Shown here in pieces: positions 10,902-20,765 of a stretch of DNA of 64,000 nt. A model generated the notes under the pieces. It worked only from the letters and a program-made list of their open reading frames with translations. It had not been told where the DNA came from and did no database searches. Position numbers and translations under genes: made by a program. Position 1 is the stretch's first letter. Every line of letters begins with the position of its first letter. The DNA comes from Viola odorata (lineage: Eukaryota > Streptophyta > Magnoliopsida > Malpighiales > Violaceae): NCBI GenBank assembly GCA_963691705.1, contig OY829543.1:44958855-45022854 (forward strand). Direction: 5' to 3'.

Positions 10902-12236
10902 TCAAGTCATCCCCTGTATCATCATCGTCATCTCCCAAATCCTATTCAGCGGGCGACGTATTAACATTTTCTTCTTCTCTTTGGAATCGGTGGTTGGGTA
11001 GCGTTTCTTCTTTTTTCTTGCCGTATCATGCAAGTGGGTTTCCAACCTATGGGAACAACTGCAAAAAAGGCAAAGGAAAATATAAGGGTCAGAAGGAAAG
11101 AATTTGACAAAGTTTAGACCTTTGGGCTCACCCTCGCCACAGTCTTTGAGAGGAACACCGTTAGCTAGCTTTTTGACATGAAATGGTGTTCGTATGTCTA
11201 GCAGTTTGGCGATGTCAGCTTTTTCTGGATCCGAGAGATCTTGTGGGGACCTCCAGTGACCCTCAGTAAGGTCGAAGTTAAAGTCGGGCCTCCACCGGGT
11301 GTCTGGAAACTCAATAACGAAGAAGTTCTCTTTCCAAAGTTTGACGAAATCTTCGATTCTCTGGAAATTTTGGAGGAATGGGAAGATTGCGTCTGTGTGC
11401 CATCTAGGGCCAAAACTAATCACCCCTCCTCTACAACTGTAAAAGGTGAAGAAGTGTCGAAAAAAGTCTGAGGGTGGGCACGACTCTGTAGATCTTGCAG
11501 ATCCGGATGAAGGTCACGGTCTTTGAGAGGAACACCGTTAGCTAGCTTTTTGAGATGAAATGGTGTTCGTATGTCTAGCAGTTTGGCGATGTCAGCTTTT
11601 TCTGGATCCGAGAGATCTTGTGGGGACCTCTAGTGACCCTTAGTAAGGTCGAAGTTAAAGTCGGGCCTCCACCGGGTGTCCAGAAACTCAATAACGAAGA
11701 AGTTCTCTTTCCAAAGTTTGACGAAATCTTCGATTCTCTGGAAATTTTGGAGGAATGGGAAGATTGCGTCTGTGTGCCATCTGGGGCCAAAACTAATCAC
11801 CCCTCCTTTACAACTGTAAAAGGTGAAGAAGTGTCGAAAAAAGTCTGAGGGTGGACACGACTCTGTAGATCTTGCAGATCCGGATGAAGGAGTGAATGCA
11901 AGACCAGGAGGGAGGAGTTATTTGGACTGGGTTAAGTCCATGAGTTAACAGCAGGTCTTGAACCATCTCGTGAATAGAAAACCGGAATCCATACTGGAAC
12001 ATCTTGGTATACATGATGCGGCGAGTACCTGACATCGTACTGGTAAGCCTAAGATTTGGTCCGGCGAGGAAGAGACGGTAATCATTGGGGAGCTGCACAT
12101 GCATGCTCGCTAGAATGTTGCCCAGGGTCTCCTTTTTTGTAATAAGGGAAGGAATCGAATCCAACTCTTCTACTGCTTTAGCAACAGAGCGGACGCGGCG
12201 AGCCATGGAATGTAAAACGAAATTGAGAGTGGACAA
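10902..12236 (-). pseudogene. Antisense extra ORF (aORF) of the Tat-type element, broken
   Basis: On the minus strand downstream of pol. The 5' part (12236 to about 11850) reads MARRVRSVAKAVEEL, then LPNDYRLFLAGPNLRLTSTM and YQYGFRFSIHEMVQDLL-like text. The 3' part (11423-10902) reads ISFGPRWHTDAIFPF and ends in a lysine-rich tail. The two parts are in different frames, separated by a 377-bp tandem duplication. The middle copy also has a Trp-to-stop change (about 11627). Extra antisense ORFs between pol and the 3' LTR are known in Tat-lineage elements such as Grande; their function is unknown. I assign no biochemical role. Confidence 0.65.
11142..11889. repeat. 377-bp direct tandem duplication inside the antisense ORF
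   Basis: The segment starting GTCTTTGAGAGGAACACCG at 11142 recurs at 11519 and the similarity runs to about 11889. Only a few base differences separate the copies. The duplication breaks the antisense reading frame, so it probably arose after the element stopped being expressed or marked its inactivation. Confidence 0.9.
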
Positions 12237-12731
12237 AAAGGAGAAGATGGAGTACCTATGAGCAGCATGGGAATGACGCGACGTTGAAAGGAAAAACCTT
12301 GGAGAGATGCAGAAGATGAGAATTAGGGTTTCTGGAAAGGAAAAAATAGAGAGTGGATTGTTTTTATAAGGAAAGTGGCATAAGTCGCGCCTTTTCCTTT
12401 GGGCTTCTAGGAAATTAGACGGACGGGACAGTTGAGGGTGCTTGGTCTAATGAATCGTCATTTTGAGAAAGGGAATCATGAAACGTCGTGTTAGACTTTT
12501 CATTTTATGTGGATAGGAGCGCGCCACGTCATTGAATGAATAAGTCATCATTATTTTTGATTTTTCCATTTTGGCGGGAATTTCGGTGTTTGCGATAATT
12601 TATAAGGCGCATATGTCCAAAATCAAACGGGGAAATGGATGTTTGGTACCGAAAGCTCCCTATTTGGAAATTGGAGCTACAAAGGAGACGGTAGCCCTTG
12701 GTAAACTCGGGCTCATTTTCGTTTGGTCTTT
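12237..12731. other. Tat-type element 3' non-coding end
   Basis: No ORF of note. It ends in CCCTTGGTAAACTCGGGCTC...TTTGGTCTT just before LTR type B. An almost identical phrase (13563-13600) precedes the truncated LTR type A at 13602, so the phrase marks the internal side of a 3' LTR in both cases, although it is not a classic purine tract. Confidence 0.6.
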
Positions 12732-13348
12732 TGATAATACATAAAGAAGTCACAAGGGTAGCAGGGTCATTTGACCCTGGAGTGGACCCAACATGGGGCC
12801 ACGTAGGCAGGTTGAATAAGAGTTGATCGGTTTCTTCCGGGACTACTAACATACCGGTGATTACGCAAGAAACAGGTGTGATAGGTAACGGGTGCCGAGC
12901 TAGCATCTTACTGGGAGTTCCGTTCCTACAAAAACATCACGGTAAAATACATGAGATTGATGGTAGTTGGGTACCGGTAACCATTATGACCACAATTAAA
13001 GGCTAGTAACGGTTTCAAGGTAACCGTTACGTACGTTATGGACTGTGTTAATGGCGTCATTGATGGCATTGATGACATTGATTGACGCACCTATTCAACA
13101 GTCACCAGGTTGGCTATAAATAGCAGAGTAAGGGAAGGTAAAACACACATACACACACAAGCATATACTGAATATATCGTTATAATCTTGAGATCACTTG
13201 CTATACAGAGATAGTACTGGCTTGATCGTCGGAGATTCTACGCCGGAGACAACCTCCGGTGCATTGCAGGTGACGAGGAGTCAAACCCAAGGAGATGACC
13301 ACAGAGGCAATTACACAAAGAGACCTACCCCTGTTCGTATTTATATCA
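12732..13348 (+). repeat. LTR type B, plus orientation
   Basis: Starts TGATAATACATAAAG and ends TTATATCA. It carries a TATA-like box (GGCTATAAATAGCAG, near 13113) and the GATCGTCGGAG...ACGCCGG segment shared in outline with LTR type A. It is repeated in inverted orientation at 13941-14555 with only scattered differences. It is not the same LTR as the one at 2969, although it sits where that element's 3' LTR is expected. Confidence 0.75.
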
Positions 13349-13601
13349 TTTTAGGTTGTGCAAACAGAGTTTTGCAAACGGATGAACAATATCCGAAATG
13401 TCAAACGGATGAACAGTACCCAGGAAAGTCAAACGGGTGAACAGTATCCGGAAAAGCCAAACGGAATGCAAATGGCAAGAAATTCAGTCCCTGTTATTGG
13501 ACTGTTCCTAACAAAAAGAAACAGGATTCAGGTTATTTCCTCTCGTATACCGGGAATGGAGCCCTTGGTAAACACTCGGGCTCGTTCTCGGTTGGGCTTC
13601 T
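13349..13601 (+). repeat. LTR-B leader with 28-bp tandem repeats, joined to a 3' internal end
   Basis: After LTR B comes TTTTAGGTTGTGCAAACAG, then about 3.7 units of a 28-bp repeat (starts 13372, 13400, 13428, 13456) built on CAAACGGATGAACAGTA. The segment ends with the same GGTAAAC...CGGGCTCGTT phrase that precedes LTR B, immediately followed by LTR A at 13602. A leader is thus fused to a 3' internal end with the coding region missing. Confidence 0.7.
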
Positions 13602-13918
13602 GATAACACTAATAAATATGGGGAGGGCATTTTCGTCCAGACATTGAACACGCAATCAATGGCATTTAATGCATCGTTAATGACAATAACGGTTACCAAA
13701 ATAAGTGTGTCGTTAGTGGTGTTTATTGCACTTTATAGCACCTATGTAACCGTTTGAAGGGGTGTGTAAATACCTCTCCTGCATAAGAGAACAGAGGGGG
13801 CTTCTTGGGAACTTGATCATCATCGTCGTTGCGCATGGAAAGACAGAAGAAAGGCTTACTTGGCCAATGGTGCATCACTGCCACATAATCTCCACCACAT
13901 GATCTCCACCCTTTATCA
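13602..13918 (+). repeat. Truncated LTR type A
   Basis: A copy of the first 316 bp of the LTR at 2969 (TGATAACACTAATAAATATG...), including the TATA-like GTGTAAATA. It stops abruptly at CTTTATCACA and is joined to the reverse-oriented leader of LTR B. The remaining 600 bp of the LTR are absent. Confidence 0.85.
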
Positions 13919-14555
13919 CATCTGTTTGCACAACCTAAAATGATATAAATACGAACAGGGGTAGGTCTCTTTGTGTAATTGCGTCTGTGGTCGTCTCCTT
14001 GGGTTTGACTCCTCGTCACCTGCAATGCGTCGGAGGTTGTCTCCGGCGTAGAATCTCCGACGATCAAGTCAGTACTATCTCTGTATAGTAAGTGATCTCA
14101 AGATTATAACGATATATTCAGTATATGCGTGTGTGTGTAGGTGTATTTTACCTTCCCTTACTCTGCTATTTATAGCCAACCTAGTGACAGTTGCATAGGT
14201 GCGTCAATCAATGTCATCAATGCCATTAATGACGTCATTAACACAGTCCATAACGTACGTAACGGTTACCTTGAAACCGTTACTAGCCTTTAACTATGGT
14301 CATAATGGTTACTGGTACCCAGCTACCGTCAATCTCATGTATTTTACCGTGATGTCCTTGTAGGAACGGAACTCCCAGTAAGATGCCAACTCAGCACCCG
14401 TTACCTATCACACCCGTTTCTTGCGATCATCGGTATGTTAGTAGTATCGGCAGAAGTCGGTCAACTCGTATTCAACCTGCCTACGTGGCCCCATGTTGGG
14501 TCCACTCCAGGGTCAAATGACCCTGCTACCCTTGTGACTTCTTTATGTATTATCA
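13919..14555 (-). repeat. LTR type B with leader stub, inverted
   Basis: Reverse complement of 12732-13370. The match covers the whole 615-bp LTR (13941-14555) plus about 22 bp of leader (13919-13940). Because the match extends past the LTR end, it is the 5' end of a second, minus-oriented element that was cut off, not a clean solo LTR. Confidence 0.85.
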
Positions 14556-15293
14556 ATTCCCGACTAAAAAATGCTTCAAAGACATCACCAAACTAAAACG
14601 ATTCCTCAAGAACGACCTGCATGTCATTTTATGTTGGATGAAAAATTTAACATAATGGTAACTCTTAGAAATGGTTTTAGTTTAGGAGTGTCTCTGAAAC
14701 ATCTTCTAGTTTATATATGGTATTTGAATCTAACTAAACTTCAAAGAAAGCAAGCTGATAAATCCCTATTATTTTTACAAACTTAAAAATCTAAATATCA
14801 TCTACTTTATAAAAGTTCGCCCATAAAAGAAATAAAAAAAAGCTAGTAATTTTTTTTGTTTTGTAAAAAATGTTGGATAGCTTTAGACCCGACATACCAC
14901 TTTATTTGGATAGATTGATTGAACAAATTTTATGGTTATTCTTACCATCTATTTTCATACATTTTAGATGATGATTCTACTGATTAAAGATGAATTTCTC
15001 TACATTTTGCATAAAACAAGATAAAGATGAAAAAGCGGAAGAAAAATAAAAACTGGACAAAGCTGCGCAGACACTATTCTTGGTCAGTTTCTTTGCCAAG
15101 AAGATCCTTCTTAGCTACCTCAAGGAAGCGAGTTTCAATTCTCATGCACTACTTAAGGATAAATATTTCAAAAACACGTGCGTTGGACCAACTGGAGTGT
15201 CTCCAGGAGTGTTAAAATTTTAGTTTCTTTCGACGTCATTAGTTAGACTTCTAATCGGAGAGAGAATAGTGATTAGAATACAACTATTAATTA

Positions 15294-15335
<42 letters not shown>

Positions 15336-15639
15336 TCCTAGGGTTTTTTAGGCTGGACGTCCAACAACTTCTCCTCTCTTTTTTCTTCTTTTTGTTTTGA
15401 ACTTGTTTTCTCCTGCCATCTTCAACCTTGAAGCTGCAAGATTTTATATTTAAACATTAATTTTTTGTCTATATTTAGCTAAGCCTTCTTATTACTGGTA
15501 AGGGCAATTAAAGTTATGATTTTAAGTATTTGTGAGATCTAAACGGCTATTCTTAAGTTCTATGTTTGCATATATGTGTTCTCTAAATTAATTGACATCA
15601 CTTTTCATGTTAGGTTTATGTCTAATCAACCTAGATTCT
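14556..15639. other. Spacer with an AT microsatellite
   Basis: No recognisable gene. A (TA)n run of about 18 units occupies 15297-15333. Two short ORFs (14571-14786, 15027-15215) have no recognisable domain and lie in low-complexity DNA. Confidence 0.6.
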
Positions 15640-16240
15640 AATCTGAAACCGTCATTCTTTTTTGTTACGACGACCCTTTATTGGACCATTTACGGACCAA
15701 GGAGATTGAAGTAGACAACTAGCACTGAAAAGCTAGAGAGAATAATATTTAGGTTTAAATCTCGATTGACAACCGAAGTGTCTTGACTTAGAATTGCCTT
15801 TTCTTATTCAATAATCAATTAGTGAACCCTTTAACCAACAAGGTGCTAGTTGATTAGGAGGGAAGTAGGAGTCATAAGCGTATTTTGATTCTATAGCAAT
15901 TATGTAAACTATGAAAGAATATTTGTGAATTAATGATCGAATACTTATGAATAGTAACTTGTTTTAGCCTTTAGTAGGAATCATTTTTTTGATTGTTCAT
16001 TCTTGGCCTATTTCTTGACCAAGAATAATATTCTTGACCTGTTTCTTTAATTATTTTTTTAATTCTTAGTTTTTAAACAAAAACTCCTATTCTACTTGAG
16101 TGTTTAAATCTGATTTTTATCTTGTTTTAAGTCTACCCATTTTCTGTGGATCGAACCTCTTACCATTATTTGTAATTTTTTGTAAGTACTGATAAATTAT
16201 ATTTATTTTTAACGGTCTCGACACCCATCATAAACGAACA
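15640..16240 (+). repeat. Degraded gypsy (Athila-like) LTR/leader remnant, copy 1
   Basis: Contains CCCTTTAACCAACAAGGTGCTAG followed by a GGAGTCATAAGCG...TTGATTCTATAGC stretch and ends AACGGTCTCGACACCCATCAT. A related, equally decayed copy lies at 19560-20095. The phrase CCCTTTAGCCAGCAAGGTG at the matching place in the intact Athila-type LTR (26104) suggests a common family. Confidence 0.5.
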
Positions 16241-16532
16241 TAAGACTTGTGTTTAAGGTGGTAATCCATACTCATTTAACCACTCATACCCAATTATACT
16301 CGTATAAAGATGAATAAGGTGCTAAATTAATGAGAACTTTTAAATCTTAAGTGATCCAACTTGATAGCCAAGAGTGCAGCTGACTATGCCTTGGCAACCA
16401 ATCGACAACCACCAGCAACTGATCGGCGACTAAAGGCAGCCGATCGAGATCGCTTGGCTGCCAAGTATACATTAATCAATCACATGTGTTTGCGGTTAAA
16501 AAACTAATCTCATATTTTACTTTTTCCTTAAA

Positions 16533-17018
16533 TTACACCATGGTCATCCAAAGAAAAAACTTTTTTCCTTTAATTAAACAATCGTCATCCAAAGAAACAA
16601 AAACCTCAGCTTTTGAAATTTCTGGTTTCTCTTCATCATCATCAATAGGTGGTAGTTGATTCAAATCAAAATCTCAGATTTCCTCAACTCTTGGAGAGAA
16701 AGGGGGAGATGTATGCAACATTGGTAATTCATTAAGATTTAAATCCAAAGGGGGTTTTGCTTTTAACTCTTTCAGTCTGTTTGCAGAGTCACAAACCCTA
16801 GAAATAAGATGCTCCTCCGACCCACTATGCCCTGCGTTGGATTCTACGTCACTGGCCTTCATCCTTGAGCTCTCTTCTTGCCCATAAACGTCCTCAATTA
16901 ATCTTGCATTCTCATCCTTTTCAAACGTGTCTTCAACAATTTTGCCAGATATGGCCTTTTCATCTTCAATCCAAACCATTCCTGCATCGTCGACGACAAT
17001 TGAGTCTAGCACAACCAT
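16533..17018 (-). pseudogene. EAR-motif (DLNxxP) protein, interrupted by one stop codon
   Basis: ATG at 17016-17018 opens 114 codons ending in TGA 16674-16676; the same frame then stays open for 46 more codons to TAA 16533. The protein is acidic, with no domain I recognise. Just before the TGA it has PPLDLNLNELP and just after it FDLNQLPP, two EAR-type repression motifs that recruit TOPLESS-class corepressors in known proteins. Motifs on both sides of the stop suggest a longer protein broken by one substitution. A pyrimidine-rich leader-like stretch lies upstream (about 17060-17150). It could instead be a captured gene fragment. Confidence 0.45.
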
Positions 17019-17340
17019 GGTATATGCGCTATCAAACCCAAAGTAGTTGTCGTCTTGTGAATCCTAATAATAAATTCCCTCAATTTCTGGCTAATTCTTT
17101 CTTCGGATGAGAGAAATGGATGTGAGAGAGAAGGAGAATTGAGGGAAGTTTTAGGTATGGAAAATGATTAGCCGCGATGGCTTTTTTTTTCCTTTGAATT
17201 TCATTTTCCACCTAAACATCGTGTAACACGTCATTTCTTAACATAAACGACTCGTTGTTCGAGGGGCAAAAATGTAAAAGAATGGATGGAAAATGGCACG
17301 ACGCACGAGGGCGTCAATTAAAACCCTCGTTTGGATTTTA

Positions 17341-17377
17341 CTCTCCTCGCGTCAATTAAAAGTTGACGGATGGAGTA
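17341..17377. repeat. Stowaway-like terminus
   Basis: The sequence CAATTAAAAGTTGACGGATGGAGTA reads in reverse as TACTCCATCCGTCAACTTTT, the form of a Stowaway/Tc1-mariner MITE end with a flanking TA. I did not find its partner end. Confidence 0.35.
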
Positions 17378-17438
17378 ACATGGTATATTTCTCTTATTTT
17401 TTATTCTTTAAATATTAAAATTACATACATATAAAATA

Positions 17439-17695
17439 CTCCTTCCGTTTACTTTTAATTGTCACTTTCGTACGTTTTTTATTGTTTGGAGTACTTGTCA
17501 TTTTATCTTTTTCGAAGCATATATTTTGTGCAAATGATAATTTTTTTTTTGTTGAATCAACCCAATTTGATGATGGTGTAGTAATTTGAGTAAAAATTAG
17601 AAGAAAAAATGAAACAATAAGAAATAAAATAAGTTCGTAAATCAACAGTTTACGTTTTTCTACTATTTCAAAAGGTCATTTAAAAGTAAACGGAG
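17439..17695. mobile_element. Stowaway-type MITE, copy 1
   Basis: Bounded by TA dinucleotides (17437-17438 and 17696-17697). The left end CTCCTTCCGTTTACTTTTAA pairs with the right end TTTAAAAGTAAACGGAG. The interior (GAGTACTTGTCATTTTATC and GAAGCATATATTTTGTG) is close to that of the copy at 38917-39175. It is non-coding and would depend on a Tc1/mariner transposase elsewhere. Confidence 0.8.
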
Positions 17696-18006
17696 TATTT
17701 ATGAAGCATCTTATAAAATTATAGAAGTATGTCAGGTAACATTGACCTCGGCATTAAAATCGTACAGGAAGGAGGGACCGGGTCGGGTCACTGGTCAGGG
17801 TCAGCCGGTCAGGTCAGGGACCTAAAAGGCCAGTAAGAAATGGACTGGACTACACTTAGCAGAAGGGCATGTGATTTTTGTAGGTCCCACCCTGCAAATC
17901 TCTGATCATATGATTTTGTACTACATCAGCATCAGCCAAACACGTTGGGGTTTTGCTTCTTGCCTCTTCTATATCTACGTTCCATTAGAAATTTGCTTAT
18001 ATATCA

Positions 18007-18255
18007 CTCCTAATCCTTCCGAATTCAAATAAATGTTATTTTGGATCAAAAATATTAATCTCAAATAAAAAATATTTTCTAATTTTTTAAATTTTGATCA
18101 TTAATTTATTCGGTATTAAAAAGGAAAATAAATTCTTATTAGTCAATTTATTTAACATAAATCATAAAAATAATTGTTTAATATTTAAAATAATCTCATT
18201 AATTATTATCTTAAATTTCGTATTCAGCTCTCAATTTATTTGAGAGTAGAGGGAA
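18007..18255. mobile_element. Stowaway-like MITE with decayed ends
   Basis: The left end CTCCTAATCCTTCCGAATTC and the right end TTTGAGAGTAGAGGGAA are imperfect inverted repeats, and the right side is followed by TA. The interior is AT-rich and non-coding. Confidence 0.4.
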
Positions 18256-19559
18256 TACATATTAAATTTCATATTAAAATGTAATTAATTACACCACTTA
18301 TCAAAATCAACACTCATATTTTGAGGGACAAAAAATTACTACAATTTATTGATCCAAGAATTGTATAGACTCTCCTCATTAAAAAATACTAATAACTTTT
18401 TATTTGGTCGGAAAATAATAATAATAAATAATGAGTTATAAGAAGAAAAAAAATACTAATAGTACAGATCCTTTCAATCTTTAGCTTACTTAATAAAAAA
18501 CAAAAAGAAGAAGTTAGATATGCTTTGCATAAATAATCAAGTCATTGGCTCTCTTGTTTATTTTATCCAGCATATATAAATGACTATTTTGTATTTTCCA
18601 GTTAGAATTTTTAATTGAGAGCGTATAATTTATTTTTCAAAGTATAACTATAAGTCTTCTATAATAACCCATGTTTTGTTACAAGTTTAACTCAAAATTT
18701 TAAATATAGAATGAGGAATTAACACTTTATTTTATTTTTATATTTTTTAGAATAGAATAGGCATTTGTCAATCCTTATCTTTATTTTTCTTACCTATAGT
18801 ATGGAGTATTCAATTTTTTTACTTATTTATTTAAGTCTACGCAATCCCACTCACTAATTTATGAGATAATTGGTACTCAACACTCTTACTTCTTTATTGA
18901 AAGGATGAGTTGATCCACATCCATTATTCAAATAAATAGCCAATAAATATATGTTCATATTATTAAAATATTAAACTTGACACCTCTCATGTATGAATCA
19001 AGTGTTGAACTACTTTGAGTATATAATTTTGGTTCTTTTGTTAGAGTGCTTGTGAGGTAAAAGATATTTAAAAAGTTGATAAATGAGAACAAATTAGGTG
19101 TGATAAAACAAAACTATGAGTCGGACTTCGATAATAAACAAAATTGCTAAATGAGTCATGGTCTCGACCCATCAAGTTGTATTAATTCGGGATTAGACCC
19201 GACTAAATTGAAACCAACTTCATTTTATTTTGTTTTTATTTTTACAAATAAAATGAAAAGTTCATGACCATAAATCCAAGAATGAACTATGACAAGTAAT
19301 AATTTTAGGGAAAACCAAAGGTTTACGAGGACTCATGACCATGAACAAAACCATATATAAATTTTGACAGCAATTTGTTGATATACAAAACAAGTCAAAA
19401 AAACCTCCACTCACTCTCCTTTTTTTAGACGAGACAGACTCGGCGAGTCTCGAGTTTGTCTCAATTTAATCCCGATCTAGTCTAAATCGGGACCAACAAG
19501 CCGAGTATACGGGACCATAACTAAATTGTCACCTCTAGAAGAGATAAATGAAGAGTGCT
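18256..19559. other. AT-rich spacer with a possible hAT-like end
   Basis: No gene seen. A segment around 19140-19540 alternates GGGATTAGACCCGAC and CCCGATCTAGTC words and ends in ATTGTCACCTCTAG, resembling a hAT terminus. No matching opposite end was found. Confidence 0.35.
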
Positions 19560-20095
19560 TAGTCAAGTGTACACTTGCTTAACAGACTTTTCCTAGTCGT
19601 TAATCAATCAATTTTAGTAAACCCTTTAACTAACAAGGTGCTACTTGATTAGGAATCATCTCTAAGCATACCTGAGACGATTTTGATACAAGAGGGAAAC
19701 AAGGGTCATAAGCGTACCTTGATCCTATGGCAACTTTGTGGGTTAAAGATGAATAACCCTGCATCGATGATTGCTACTCATGAATTATAGCTTCTTAAGC
19801 TTTTACTAGAAATTTCTTCTCTGATTGTTAGTTCTTGATTCTTTTTTTGACTAAGAAGTTTATTCTTGGCCTGGACGTTTTTACTTGTTTTAATTGTCTT
19901 TTCGATTTTTAGTTTTAAACAAAATCTTCTCAATTTCACTTAAGTGTTATAATTGGTTATTTTAAGCAGTCACAAAAATCATATCATTGCTTTTTGTGGA
20001 AGAATTTTTTACTTACTATCTACAATTAATTTTGTGTTTAGTAGAAAGTTATATTTATTAATTATTTTTGACGGAGCCGACGCCCATCATCTATG
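19560..20095 (+). repeat. Degraded gypsy (Athila-like) LTR/leader remnant, copy 2
   Basis: Shares with 15640-16240 the order CCCTTTAACTAACAAGGTGCTACTTGATTAGGA, then GGGTCATAAGCGTACCTTGATCCTATGGC, then GACGGAGCCGACGCCCATCAT. Both copies lack coding sequence. Confidence 0.5.
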
Positions 20096-20737
20096 TATAT
20101 ATACAAGTAGCTAATAAAACCTAAACATACTGCTGATAATACTAATACAACTAATTAGGGACGAATACAGATAATTAGGATTCTTGGATCAACAACAGGG
20201 CACTCTCTCATGACTCTTTTTCTCAATCTTTTAATCATTGATTATAAGCTAGTATAGTGAAAGTTTAATTAACTGTGAAGGTAGTATTGATTTGTTCTTA
20301 TGTATGTGTCGTGATTCGTTTTCTATTCTAACAACAATAGCAACGTTTTCAATACCTAAGGTAAGAATTATTTGTTGATCAGTTCATGACAAAACAATGG
20401 GTATTTTTTTCTTGCGCTGCATCTACATTATCTTGTTGTTGGGAAGAAAACATTTATTATATAATAATGTTCCTTTCAGTAATAAGTTACTCCCTTCAGT
20501 TTTCAATAACTGTCATTTTTTTACTGAAAATATGGTCCAAATTAACTTTCATTTTGAGTCATAATTACGACTTCTGTCTTCTATCTTAGTTTTTTTACCC
20601 AACCAATTAATTTGGTACAATAGTATTATTGTAATTATACTAAATTTATAGTCAAAAAAATATGATTCAAAAATAATTATTTTAAATTTATCTATTATTT
20701 TAAAAAATCAATTAATAAAAATCGGACTGAGGATCAT
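20096..20737. other. Spacer with one Stowaway-like left end
   Basis: From 20490 the sequence CTCCCTTCAGTTTTCAATAA resembles a Stowaway left end next to TA, but no right end is recognisable before 20740. No gene. The 5' terminus of the PIF/Harbinger element should lie in this stretch or further left; I could not identify it. Confidence 0.4.
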
Positions 20738-20765
20738 TTAGTATCTTAGATGGAGATGGCAATGA

